Assembly (NCBI GenBank): GCA_029979005.1
Contig: JAPOIJ010000007.1
Span: forward strand, 1 to 59,546
Length of the DNA: 59,546 nucleotides
Origin: Planctomycetota bacterium
GTDB taxonomy: Bacteria; Planctomycetota; Planctomycetia; Pirellulales; Pirellulaceae
Reading direction: 5' to 3'
Of the stretch, positions 44,354-52,551 are shown piece after piece. The first letter of the stretch is position 1. Every line of letters begins with the position of its first letter. Made by a program: the position numbers and the translations under genes. The notes below the pieces were generated by a model, which saw only the letters and a program-made list of their open reading frames with translations, searched no databases and was not told where the DNA came from.

Positions 44354-45799
44354 TTATTCTGTAGAACACCCGCTGCCGATCCTGCGAATTTCGTCCATCA
44401 AATCTTGAAAATGAGAAATCTTCGTGAATGGATTGGCGACGGTCGTGCGAAGCCAAACGCGGTCCTTTAGAGTGGTTTGAACAATATAAAATTCGCCGAT
44501 AGACAGTAACTCCTCGCGCACCTTTCGATTCAGCAGATCTAGATCGCGTTGCTCCCCCGGGGCATACCGGAAGCAGACAATATTCGATTGGGGAAACGTC
44601 GCCAACTCAAAATCGTCCGCTTCTTCAAGCAAGTTTCCAAACTCACTTGCGGACTGATAAAGCGCCGTCACGTTCTCATCAAAGACCTGCTCACCGTGCA
44701 CCGCGAGAATGGTAAATACTTTTAACGCAATCATCGATTTGGTGCATTCGAATGTTCTTTTGGCCAAATCGTGCCAGTCATCCACATGATTTGCATCGTC
44801 CCAAAGATACTCGGCTTTCTGCGCAAAATTTTTAGCCGCCCATTTTTCATCTTTAAAGACTACCGCTGTTGCCAAGGCAGGTGTCATTAGCAGTTTATGA
44901 AAATCCATGACCACACTGTCTGCCAGATGCAATCCGCTAACCCGGTCTGAATATTTTTTTGAATAGACGCTTGCCGCACCGTGCGCTCCATCAACATGAA
45001 ACCACAGTTCATGCTGTCGACAAAACGCTCCAATTCCCTCTAAGTCATCAAAGGTTCCCGTTGCAGTCGAACATGCGCTGCCAACCACCCCGATCACTTC
45101 CAACCCCCTAGCTTTCGCAGCTTGATACGTTGATTCCAACTGGGATATATCCATTGTAAAATCCTGCTTGACGGGCACCTTAACCACGCCCTCTGTCCCC
45201 CACCCCATAACTCGAGCCGATCGGTCGACACAGTAATGAGCCTGCTCAGAAACCAATAAAGCGGTCTTCTGCTGAAATCCTGAGTCCCAAATATCACCGG
45301 TGGCTTTGGCGCGTCGCGCTGCCAGCAACGCCGTCAAATTACCGAGCGTCCCTCCCGACGTCAGAAAACCATCCGCTGTTTCATTGAATCCGAACTTTCT
45401 TGCAAGTGACTTTACCACGAAACGTTCAATCGCAGTTCCCGCAATTCCCATTTCAAAAACGCCCATCCCGTTATTTAAAAAATCACTGAACAACGAAGCC
45501 AGTGCAGCGTCAGGTAATGGCGGGCTAATTTGGTGACCAAGATATCCAGGATGATGAAGTCGGATCGCTCGCTGATAGATATCAGCAAATAACTTAGCCA
45601 CGTCTTTTGAATCATCTGCCGCACAGTGATTAAACCACTGCTGGACCTCGTTCATCGCCCTAACTGGATCCGTCATCTTGATGACCTTGTTCGGCTTCCC
45701 CGAAATCGAATCCTCCATGCAGTTTGCAATTAATTCAATGACAGCGGCGCCTTGCTCGCGAAAGCGTTGAGACGAATAGACTTCTTCTGGAAATTTCAT
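44354..45799 (-). CDS. Pyridoxal-dependent group II amino acid decarboxylase
   Basis: A 481-aa PLP decarboxylase of the aromatic-L-amino-acid/glutamate/diaminobutyrate group. GHQISPPLPDAALASLFSDFLNNGMGVFEMG lies early; the PLP-stacking His is in HYCVDRSARV; HVDGAHGAASVY holds the PLP Asp; and Lys302 is in VMDFHKLLMTP. The C-terminus has NIVCFRYAP and DRVWLRTTVANP. Substrates cannot be assigned: diaminobutyrate, aspartate or aromatic amino acids are all possible. It is convergent with the M16 pair (36-nt gap) and stands alone in orientation, with accD divergent. Confidence 0.9.
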   Translation of the reverse strand: MKFPEEVYSSQRFREQGAAVIELIANCMEDSISGKPNKVIKMTDPVRAMNEVQQWFNHCAADDSKDVAKLFADIYQRAIRLHHPGYLGHQISPPLPDAALASLFSDFLNNGMGVFEMGIAGTAIERFVVKSLARKFGFNETADGFLTSGGTLGNLTALLAARRAKATGDIWDSGFQQKTALLVSEQAHYCVDRSARVMGWGTEGVVKVPVKQDFTMDISQLESTYQAAKARGLEVIGVVGSACSTATGTFDDLEGIGAFCRQHELWFHVDGAHGAASVYSKKYSDRVSGLHLADSVVMDFHKLLMTPALATAVVFKDEKWAAKNFAQKAEYLWDDANHVDDWHDLAKRTFECTKSMIALKVFTILAVHGEQVFDENVTALYQSASEFGNLLEEADDFELATFPQSNIVCFRYAPGEQRDLDLLNRKVREELLSIGEFYIVQTTLKDRVWLRTTVANPFTKISHFQDLMDEIRRIGSGCSTE

Positions 45800-46003
45800 A
45801 GTCGTTTAATTCACAACAATTACTTAAGTCGGGGCGTTTCTCGTGGAGCATAGTTTTAAAGGGGATTCGATTATCGTAAAAGCCGCGCTGTAATTTGAGA
45901 AAACTTCCTCCACGGGAATCGATTTCAACGCTAAAACCGCCGATTACACGTTAATATTTAGAGGAATCCTCCCATCAGCCCTAAAGAATCACAAAATAAG
46001 CTG

Positions 46004-46033
46004 TTGAACATAAACCCGCATTTATGCGACAAT
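46004..46033 (+). promoter_or_regulatory. Candidate accD promoter with palindrome in the spacer
   Basis: TTGAAC (46004-46009) and GACAAT (46028-46033) lie 18 nt apart, about 55 nt before the accD ATG. The spacer ends in CGCAT-TT-ATGCG (46017-46028), a perfect 5-bp inverted repeat touching the -10 box, which could be an operator. The rest of the 288-nt divergent gap shows nothing else clear. Confidence 0.35.
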
Positions 46034-46087
46034 AGGGGAACTAACAAGTTTACACCGGCCTACTGAACGGCCGCTGGAATAACGGAT

Positions 46088-46927
46088 ATGACGATGTCTC
46101 AAATGAAGACCATTGTGACTGGACGAAAAAAAAGAAACATTCCCGAGGGTACTTGGATTCAGTGCCCCGGATGCAAATCACCAGTATTTAACAAAGAGGC
46201 GGAGAAACGACTGCGCGTCTGCCCCTCTTGCGACCACCACATGTATGTGTCGGCTCATCAACGAATCGCGCAAGTACTCGACGATGGAACCTTTGAAGAG
46301 TGGGATGGCAATTTACTCGCTGGCGATCCACTGGAATTCAAAGATTCTCGAGCCTACACAGATCGCCTGGCTTCTGAGCGAAAGAAAACTGGACTTTCCG
46401 ATGCCGCGATTACCGGTTGCGGGATGATTCGGGCACGCCGTGTTGCTATTGGAGTTACCGATTCACAATTCATCATGGGCAGCATGGGATCTGTGGTCGG
46501 TGAACGGCTCACTCGGCTTGTCGAGCGGGCAACTGAACAAAACCTCCCATTAATCATCATCAGTGGATCCGGTGGTGGAGCGAGAATGCACGAGGGAATT
46601 CTTTCGCTTATGCAAATGGCCAAAGTCTCGGCCGCTTTGGCCCGTTACGATCAACAAGGCGGTTTATTCATCTCCGTCCTCACCAACCCGACAATGGGTG
46701 GTGTCGCGGCATCTTTCGCCTCACTTGGCGACGTTGTTTTTGCCGAACCAAAGGCTTTGATTGGCTTTGCCGGGCCACGAACGATTAAAGCAACCATCCG
46801 CATTGAACTGCCCGAAGGCTTTCAAACCAGTGAGTTTCTTCTGGAGCACGGCTTTGTAGATCGAATCGTCAACCGCGCGAAATTAAAAACCGAAATCGCC
46901 AGAACAATCGACTACTGTGGAAAATAG
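46088..46927 (+). CDS. accD: Acetyl-CoA carboxylase carboxyltransferase subunit beta
   Basis: A 279-aa AccD with the N-terminal zinc ribbon (Cys26, Cys29, Cys45, Cys48) and the crotonase-fold carboxyltransferase domain. Typical motifs are [53 protein letters not shown] and [12 protein letters not shown]. With AccA it moves CO2 from carboxybiotin to acetyl-CoA, the first step of fatty acid synthesis. accA is not in the window. The length is normal. A protein kinase gene follows after 69 nt on the same strand. ATG codons one and three both work as starts; I keep the first. Confidence 0.95.
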   Translation: MTMSQMKTIVTGRKKRNIPEGTWIQCPGCKSPVFNKEAEKRLRVCPSCDHHMYVSAHQRIAQVLDDGTFEEWDGNLLAGDPLEFKDSRAYTDRLASERKKTGLSDAAITGCGMIRARRVAIGVTDSQFIMGSMGSVVGERLTRLVERATEQNLPLIIISGSGGGARMHEGILSLMQMAKVSAALARYDQQGGLFISVLTNPTMGGVAASFASLGDVVFAEPKALIGFAGPRTIKATIRIELPEGFQTSEFLLEHGFVDRIVNRAKLKTEIARTIDYCGK

Positions 46928-46996
46928 AGACAACCTTTCGGTTACCTTTTCATCACAAACACCAGCAACCTCCGATAACTTTCCGCACCGCAGCTT

Positions 46997-47881
46997 ATGG
47001 GTATTTTTGACAAACTACTAGGCGGCAAGGGGAAGGCCAATAAGGAACGGCTGGACGTTTCTGCTCGATTTCGCCTCGACCGGCATGCATTCACTGGAAC
47101 CATGTCGAAGTTTCACGTGGCTCAAGAGATCGGTACGAACAAGCTATTCGGTATCAAGTTCTTAGATGATGAGAAAACCGCTTACTTCAATTCTCGTTTT
47201 AAAGGTTTAAACAAGCCTAACGAAGGTGAAATCGCACTTCAGATCCATCATCCTCATATCGTGGAAACATACGAATACGGTATGACCACTAAGGGTGAAC
47301 AGTACATCCTGATGGAATACATCAATGGGCCCGGTCTTGACGTGTCGATTCGGAAACGCGATGCCAGCCTGTTCCCAGATCGAATGAAACTAATTCGCGA
47401 GATGGCTGAGTCCATTCAATCGGTGCATGACCATGGATTCATCCACCGTGATGTCTGCCCGAGAAACTTCATTTGCTACAAAGATTTCACCTGGCTTAAA
47501 CTCATCGACTTTGGACTCACCGTCCCCAATGAGCGCCCCTATAAAATGCCGGGAAACCGCACAGGGACGCCTCAATACATGGCACCCGAAATCGTTCGCC
47601 GGCGAGAAACCAATCAAAAGCTAGACGTCTTTTCATTTGGTGTCACAGTGTATCGTTTTCTAACTTTTGAACACCCGTGGCGGTCTACAGACACGACTGG
47701 CCAAGCAGCTTTGGCCCACGACACGTCCAAGGTTACACCCATTCTCGAACATCGCCCCGACTTAAATCAAAAGCTCGCCAAAGCCATTCACAAGTGCATC
47801 GAGCCAGATGTAAATAACCGGATGGATAGCTGCAAGAAATTCTTAACCGCCATCAGGCAAGTCAAAAGCGAAACCGAATAG
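46997..47881 (+). CDS. Atypical serine/threonine protein kinase, cytoplasmic
   Basis: A 294-aa kinase-fold protein with no membrane segment and no extra domain. The ATP-anchoring Lys54 is in FGIKFL, the DFG Asp171 is in LIDFGL, and GTPQYMAPEIVRRR is a normal activation-segment end. Two motifs are unusual: the Gly-rich loop is reduced to GTMSKF, and HRDLKPxN reads HRDVCPRN (Asp152, Cys154 in place of Lys). So ATP binding and phosphotransfer may be altered. It lies 69 nt after accD and converges on lysA. Hanks-type kinases are numerous in planctomycetes, usually larger and membrane-bound. Target unknown. Confidence 0.85.
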   Translation: MGIFDKLLGGKGKANKERLDVSARFRLDRHAFTGTMSKFHVAQEIGTNKLFGIKFLDDEKTAYFNSRFKGLNKPNEGEIALQIHHPHIVETYEYGMTTKGEQYILMEYINGPGLDVSIRKRDASLFPDRMKLIREMAESIQSVHDHGFIHRDVCPRNFICYKDFTWLKLIDFGLTVPNERPYKMPGNRTGTPQYMAPEIVRRRETNQKLDVFSFGVTVYRFLTFEHPWRSTDTTGQAALAHDTSKVTPILEHRPDLNQKLAKAIHKCIEPDVNNRMDSCKKFLTAIRQVKSETE

Positions 47882-47893
47882 GCATGTCGTGTT

Positions 47894-47914
47894 AACCGAG
47901 GTAAAGTCTCGGTT
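47894..47914 (+). terminator. Candidate hairpin between convergent kinase and lysA genes
   Basis: AACCGAG and CTCGGTT form a perfect 7-bp stem around a GTAAAGT loop, 13 nt after the kinase stop and in an 84-nt convergent gap. It has no T run on either side, so it is at best a weak or Rho-assisted terminator. Confidence 0.35.
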
Positions 47915-47965
47915 GAGCACCGCGACGCGATTCGACCTAACGTGCCTGAGTCAATTCCATGCCGA

Positions 47966-49234
47966 TTAACTTGCTGGAATCGACTCGCCAAGCACAAGAT
48001 CCTCAGGCGTTTGCCGTCGGCGAATTAAGTGAGCGGAATCTCCATCAAGAAGTACCTCAGCAGCAAAGGGCTTGCTATTGTAGTTTGAACTCATCACGTA
48101 ACCGTAGGCACCGGCGCACTCAATCACCAAATAATCGCCAACGGCTGCGACCGGTAATTCCCGCGAGCAAACAAATCCGCCCTCTTCTTGTGTGAAAATA
48201 TCGCCCGATTCACACAACGGGCCACCAACAATCACTGGCTGAGTTTCTTCGCTGCCGCCGCCGGAAAATGCAATCGACATTGGATGATAGGCGCCATACA
48301 AAATTGGTCTCGCAAGATTGTTGAATCCGGCATCGACAAGGTAGAACAAATTCTTCCCCATTTTTTTGACCGCCCTAATTTCGGTCAATAAGAAACCACT
48401 CTCAGCCACCAAAAATCGACCCGGCTCAATTTCCAAACTAATTGCATGGCCGAATTCCGCCTCCAATTCCTTGCGAGTTTTGTCCCATAATTGGTAATAA
48501 CGATCCACATCGAGTCCGACGTCAGAATCGCGATAGGGCGTCGGCAATCCACCGCCAGCACTAATGACCCGGATGGTCGATCCAACCTTTAATGCAGTCG
48601 TTTTCATCGCCTCACAAACCTGGGAAAGATGCTCAAAATCAGTTCCTGAGCCAATGTGCATATGCAGACCGGTCACTGTAACCTGATACTTTGCTGCCAA
48701 TTGCAAACATTCATCAAGCTCCTCATGCCAAATGCCATGCTTCGACGAATCCCCCCCGGTATTCGTCTTTGCACTATGCCCATGACCGAACCCAGGATTA
48801 ATTCGTAAAGTTATCTCTCCACTGGGAACACGCTGTCCGTATTGCTCAATCATATCGGGTGAACCAACATTTACATGCAGGCCATTTTCAACGACTAGAT
48901 CAAGTGCTTCACGGTCAAAAATATCAGCGGTGTAAACGATTGGACTGGGCGTTCCCGTGTAATCAAAACCCGCTTTTTGTGCGCGAAAAACTTCCCCAGA
49001 ACTAACGGCATCCACAACAACGCCGTTCCTTCGCACCAGATCCAACACAGCAAGATTCGAATTTGCCTTTTGAGCAAAACGGATTACATCAAATTGCCGT
49101 AATTGCTCAATCCGATCGCAAATCGTCTGAGCGTCGTAAAAATAGCACGGGGTTCCAAACCGTTCGGCCAAATCTTTGATGGCATGGCCGGAAATTTCAG
49201 AGCGTGTCGTCGAGAACTTTGTAGATTGGGTCAT
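47966..49234 (-). CDS. lysA: Diaminopimelate decarboxylase
   Basis: A 422-aa fold-III PLP enzyme that makes lysine from meso-diaminopimelate. The Schiff-base Lys is in VIRFAQKANSN (about 56), HMHIGSGTDF follows in the barrel, VISAGGGLPTPY binds phosphate, and LEIEPGRFLVAESG plus GPLCESGDIFT, with the catalytic Cys, identify LysA over ornithine decarboxylase. AYGYVMSSNYNS lies near the C-terminus. Length is normal. It is the last of three minus-strand genes (thiolase, prpD-like, lysA), 118 nt behind prpD, so it may have its own promoter. Presence implies lysine prototrophy. Confidence 0.95.
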   Translation of the reverse strand: MTQSTKFSTTRSEISGHAIKDLAERFGTPCYFYDAQTICDRIEQLRQFDVIRFAQKANSNLAVLDLVRRNGVVVDAVSSGEVFRAQKAGFDYTGTPSPIVYTADIFDREALDLVVENGLHVNVGSPDMIEQYGQRVPSGEITLRINPGFGHGHSAKTNTGGDSSKHGIWHEELDECLQLAAKYQVTVTGLHMHIGSGTDFEHLSQVCEAMKTTALKVGSTIRVISAGGGLPTPYRDSDVGLDVDRYYQLWDKTRKELEAEFGHAISLEIEPGRFLVAESGFLLTEIRAVKKMGKNLFYLVDAGFNNLARPILYGAYHPMSIAFSGGGSEETQPVIVGGPLCESGDIFTQEEGGFVCSRELPVAAVGDYLVIECAGAYGYVMSSNYNSKPFAAEVLLDGDSAHLIRRRQTPEDLVLGESIPAS

Positions 49235-49352
49235 GAATTTATCGCAGTGAAAAAGGCAACTTTAAGCCCAAATTATAGGCAAAAAATTCTCGACTGTCAT
49301 TACCCAAGCCTGTTCGATCAAGAACTCGACGCCAGTAGAACTCACCCCAACC

Positions 49353-50786
49353 TTAAGCTAAAGCAGTCTCGAGCCCCTCTGAGTTCTTTACAAACAAATC
49401 CAAAAAATCCTTCACTTCGATTGCTGCTAAAAGATCAGAGTTTTCAAAACTATGAAGGATTGTGGCCTGCTGTTCTTCAGCGAAGACTCCCTTTAAGCTG
49501 TTGGCAAATTTCGTCCGTAAAACCGGTATCCCTTCAGCACGACGATTGCGATGCCCGATCGGGTACTGAACCTCAATTCGCTCGGTCGACGTACCGTCAT
49601 TAAAAAAGACCTGAATACTGTTACCAATTGCCCGCTTCTCCAAATCGTAATAGTCTTTGGTAAACGACTCATTTTCCCGGACTACCATTTTATCTCGCAG
49701 TGCATCAATCCGCGAATCGCTGGAAACTTCATCCGAGTAGTGATTGGCATCCAATTCACCAAAAATCAAACCAATCGCTGCCATGTACTGCAAACAATGG
49801 TCACGATCCGCAAAATTATTTAGCGGCCCTTTTTTATCAATAATTCGTACGCCAGGCTCCTGAGTTTCCATCTCAACGCGTTCGATTTCCGACAGCCGCC
49901 CACTGACTTCCGGATGCAAAGTAATCGCGCACTCCACGGCAGTTTGAGCATGAAACTCCGCAGGGAATGAAATCTTGAATAAGATGTTATCCATCACATA
50001 GGATTCCAAAGGCTTTGCCAGCGTCACGGGTTGACCCCCGAATAGCACGTCCTGAAACCCCCACTTTGGAGCTGAAAGCGCCGTGGCATATCCCATCTCC
50101 CCGGTGAGCGAAATCAACGCCAACCGGACCGCTCGACTGGTCGCATCTCCCGCCGCCCAACTCTTTCGCGACCCTGTATTTGGTGCATGGCGATAAGTTC
50201 GCAAAGCACCACCGTCAATCCACGCATGCGAGATAGCGTTAACCGTCTGATCGTAATCCGCCCCTAGCATTTTACTGGCCACAGCGGTACTCGCGATACG
50301 TACCAAAAGCACATGATCAAGACCAACTCGATTAAAGGAATTATCCAGTGCCAAGATCCCCTGAATCTCATGTGCTTTAATCATCGCCGTCATCACATCT
50401 TTCACAGACAGTGATTCACCTTTGACACGGTTTTGGTAATCAGCGACCGAAAGAATTGCGCCAAGGTTGTCAGAAGGATGCCCCCACTCAGCTGCCAACC
50501 ACGTATCATTAAAGTCCAACCAGCGAACGAGCGTACCAATATCAAATGCGGCTTTCACCGGGTCTAATTCAAGCGGCGTTCCGGGTACACGACAGCCACC
50601 GGGCATACTCGCACCGGGCACAACCGGACCGAGCATTTTCCTGCACTCCGGATAAGCCAGCGCCAGAAATCCACATCCGAGGCTATCCATCAAACAATAT
50701 CGAGCTGTCTCGTAGGCAAGTTCACTTGTAATTTCGCCTTCATGTACATAACTTGCAATTTCGGTAAACAGCGAATCCATAGTCAT
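49353..50786 (-). CDS. MmgE/PrpD family protein (2-methylcitrate dehydratase-like)
   Basis: A 477-aa MmgE/PrpD protein. It has [13 protein letters not shown] near 31-43, [27 protein letters not shown] near 85, [41 protein letters not shown] and [14 protein letters not shown]. These regions match PrpD closely. PrpD dehydrates 2-methylcitrate to 2-methylaconitate in propionate oxidation. No methylcitrate synthase (prpC) or lyase (prpB) is in the window. It is 78 nt downstream of a thiolase on the same strand, which suits odd-chain or branched acyl-CoA breakdown ending in propionyl-CoA. Confidence 0.9.
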   Translation of the reverse strand: MTMDSLFTEIASYVHEGEITSELAYETARYCLMDSLGCGFLALAYPECRKMLGPVVPGASMPGGCRVPGTPLELDPVKAAFDIGTLVRWLDFNDTWLAAEWGHPSDNLGAILSVADYQNRVKGESLSVKDVMTAMIKAHEIQGILALDNSFNRVGLDHVLLVRIASTAVASKMLGADYDQTVNAISHAWIDGGALRTYRHAPNTGSRKSWAAGDATSRAVRLALISLTGEMGYATALSAPKWGFQDVLFGGQPVTLAKPLESYVMDNILFKISFPAEFHAQTAVECAITLHPEVSGRLSEIERVEMETQEPGVRIIDKKGPLNNFADRDHCLQYMAAIGLIFGELDANHYSDEVSSDSRIDALRDKMVVRENESFTKDYYDLEKRAIGNSIQVFFNDGTSTERIEVQYPIGHRNRRAEGIPVLRTKFANSLKGVFAEEQQATILHSFENSDLLAAIEVKDFLDLFVKNSEGLETALA

Positions 50787-50864
50787 CTTTCATAAACAAA
50801 AATATTCGATTACACCCGACGGTCAAAAACACCGCAGGTTCATTAGCTAACGGACTCAGTCCAA

Positions 50865-52037
50865 CTAGCAGGCTTCAATCACCATCGCAACGGCGTTTCC
50901 ACCTCCCAGACAGAGACTGGCAACCCCGCGTTTCTTGCCCGTTCTTTTAAGTGCGTGCATTAAAGTAACCAAGACACGCGTGCCGCTGGCTCCGATTGGA
51001 TGCCCCAGTGAAATCCCACCTCCATAAATATTGACTCGCTCATTATCGAGTCCAAGCTCGTTTAGGCAGGCAACCATCTGACTCGCAAATGCTTCATTGA
51101 TCTCAAACAAATCAACATCGTCCAGCGACAAATTCGCCTTCGCCAATGCCCCGCGTACCGCCTCAACCGGGGCGATGAAAAGATCCTGGGGTTCGGTTCC
51201 CGATGTAAAACTACTCAGAATCTTAAATTTCCAATCCGCAGCTTCCGCGGTCGCCTCATCCACAACCACCACGGCGGCGGCACCATCAGAAAGGGTCGAC
51301 GCGTTGCCGGCAGTGACCGATCCTTCGCGATCAAAAACCGTTCGCAGGCTTCCCAGTTTCTCCAAACTCGTATCGGGTCGCGGGCCTTCATCTACCTCTA
51401 CTGTTACATCGCCTCTCCGATTCTTTACCGTTACCGGAACAATTTCATCTTTGAATACGCCTTCCTCCATCGCGTGACCAGCACGTTGCTGACTAAGCAA
51501 AGCAAATTGATCCTGATCTGAACGACTCACTCCGTATTTCTTCGCAATATGTTCAGCGTGCATTCCCATGTGGCAAGATTCAAAAGCACAAGTTAAACCA
51601 TCTGACACCATCGCATCCACAAGTGTTGTATCGCCAAGTTTAACGCCGCCTCGTAATCCTTTGGCCAAATGCGGTGCCGCCGACATGTTCTCCATCCCGC
51701 CGGCAACGATCGCCGATGCATCACCACAACGAATTGCCTGACTAGCGATCATCACTGACTTCAGTCCCGATCCGCAGACTTTGTTCACGGTGACGGCCGC
51801 AATCGAGGGAGGAAGCCCTGCTTTGAGCGCCGCTTGGCGAGCAGGAGCCTGCCCAACGCCCGCACCGATCACATTTCCCATGATAACTTCATCAATTTGC
51901 TCATTCGTTAACCCGGACTGGGCGATTGCATTTTCAATCGCCACTCCACCAAGATCAGTCGCAGTGAGACTGGCAAATCCGCCAAGAAACGAACCGATGG
52001 GAGTGCGAACTCCGGATATGAGATAGGCGTCAGACAT
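50865..52037 (-). CDS. Acetyl-CoA C-acetyltransferase (thiolase)
   Basis: A 390-aa thiolase II with the nucleophile Cys88 in NKVCGSGLKSV, the His of GGISLGHPIGASGTR and the second Cys in SLCLGGGNAVA. VIMGNVIGAGVGQAPARQAAL is a strong family signature. It either cleaves acetoacetyl-CoA or 3-ketoacyl-CoA with CoA, or condenses two acetyl-CoA. It is the first gene of a minus-strand unit with prpD-like, divergent from acyl-CoA dehydrogenase and carboxyltransferase, which favours breakdown. The exact chain length cannot be read from sequence. Confidence 0.94.
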   Translation of the reverse strand: MSDAYLISGVRTPIGSFLGGFASLTATDLGGVAIENAIAQSGLTNEQIDEVIMGNVIGAGVGQAPARQAALKAGLPPSIAAVTVNKVCGSGLKSVMIASQAIRCGDASAIVAGGMENMSAAPHLAKGLRGGVKLGDTTLVDAMVSDGLTCAFESCHMGMHAEHIAKKYGVSRSDQDQFALLSQQRAGHAMEEGVFKDEIVPVTVKNRRGDVTVEVDEGPRPDTSLEKLGSLRTVFDREGSVTAGNASTLSDGAAAVVVVDEATAEAADWKFKILSSFTSGTEPQDLFIAPVEAVRGALAKANLSLDDVDLFEINEAFASQMVACLNELGLDNERVNIYGGGISLGHPIGASGTRVLVTLMHALKRTGKKRGVASLCLGGGNAVAMVIEAC

Positions 52038-52551
52038 AAATAATTTTCCTTTTAGAACAAACGACGCCGACCATGTTAAGGAAAATCAACGCTGATACCA
52101 ATTGGCCAAGCAAAATCTTTCTCATAATGAGTAAGCGATCTAATCAGCAGCAATCGGTGAATTGCGTTAACCCGTTTGAATTCTAGGAAACGCGACCGGT
52201 TGAGGCGACTTCGATCAGCCTACAATGACTGGTATCCGCTCAAGCTGTCCAGAACGTGGATTTTCAATCATTGCCAAAATGTGAAATGGATCAATTCTTT
52301 AGATTACAGTTTCTTAACTCAAATCAATTTTCAATAACCGTCGCGGTTTTTAATCCGAACCGTAGGTTAAAAATCGAATGCCAAGCGACTCCGTTAACCG
52401 GTAAAAATTAACAATGGCGCTGCGGCATGCTTTTAGAATCGCAAGCCAACACGTTGCTTTTCGGACTTTTATCCCGATAATCGATCTCACGCTTCAAGCC
52501 CGTCTCGTTCGGACGATTCGGCGAACGTTTCCTTGGATGAAGGTCATATTC
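52038..52551. other. Long divergent regulatory region between thiolase and acyl-CoA dehydrogenase
   Basis: About 510 nt lie between the thiolase start and the preferred dehydrogenase start. An open frame in phase with the dehydrogenase begins at an ATG at 52414, but its 46 residues (Arg- and Phe-rich) do not look like the family. I read that stretch as probably untranslated leader. The region contains an imperfect palindrome at 52117-52135 and several AT-rich blocks (around 52300-52360); no promoter could be fixed with confidence. Confidence 0.4.
52117..52135. promoter_or_regulatory. Operator-like palindrome between thiolase and acyl-CoA dehydrogenase
   Basis: CTT-T-CTCAT-A-ATGAG-T-AAG is a 19-bp inverted repeat, symmetric except for one mismatched pair and the central base. 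It lies about 80 nt upstream of the thiolase start in a divergent region, a usual place for a TetR- or FadR-type acyl-CoA-responsive repressor site. The binding protein is unknown and none is encoded nearby. Confidence 0.4.
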
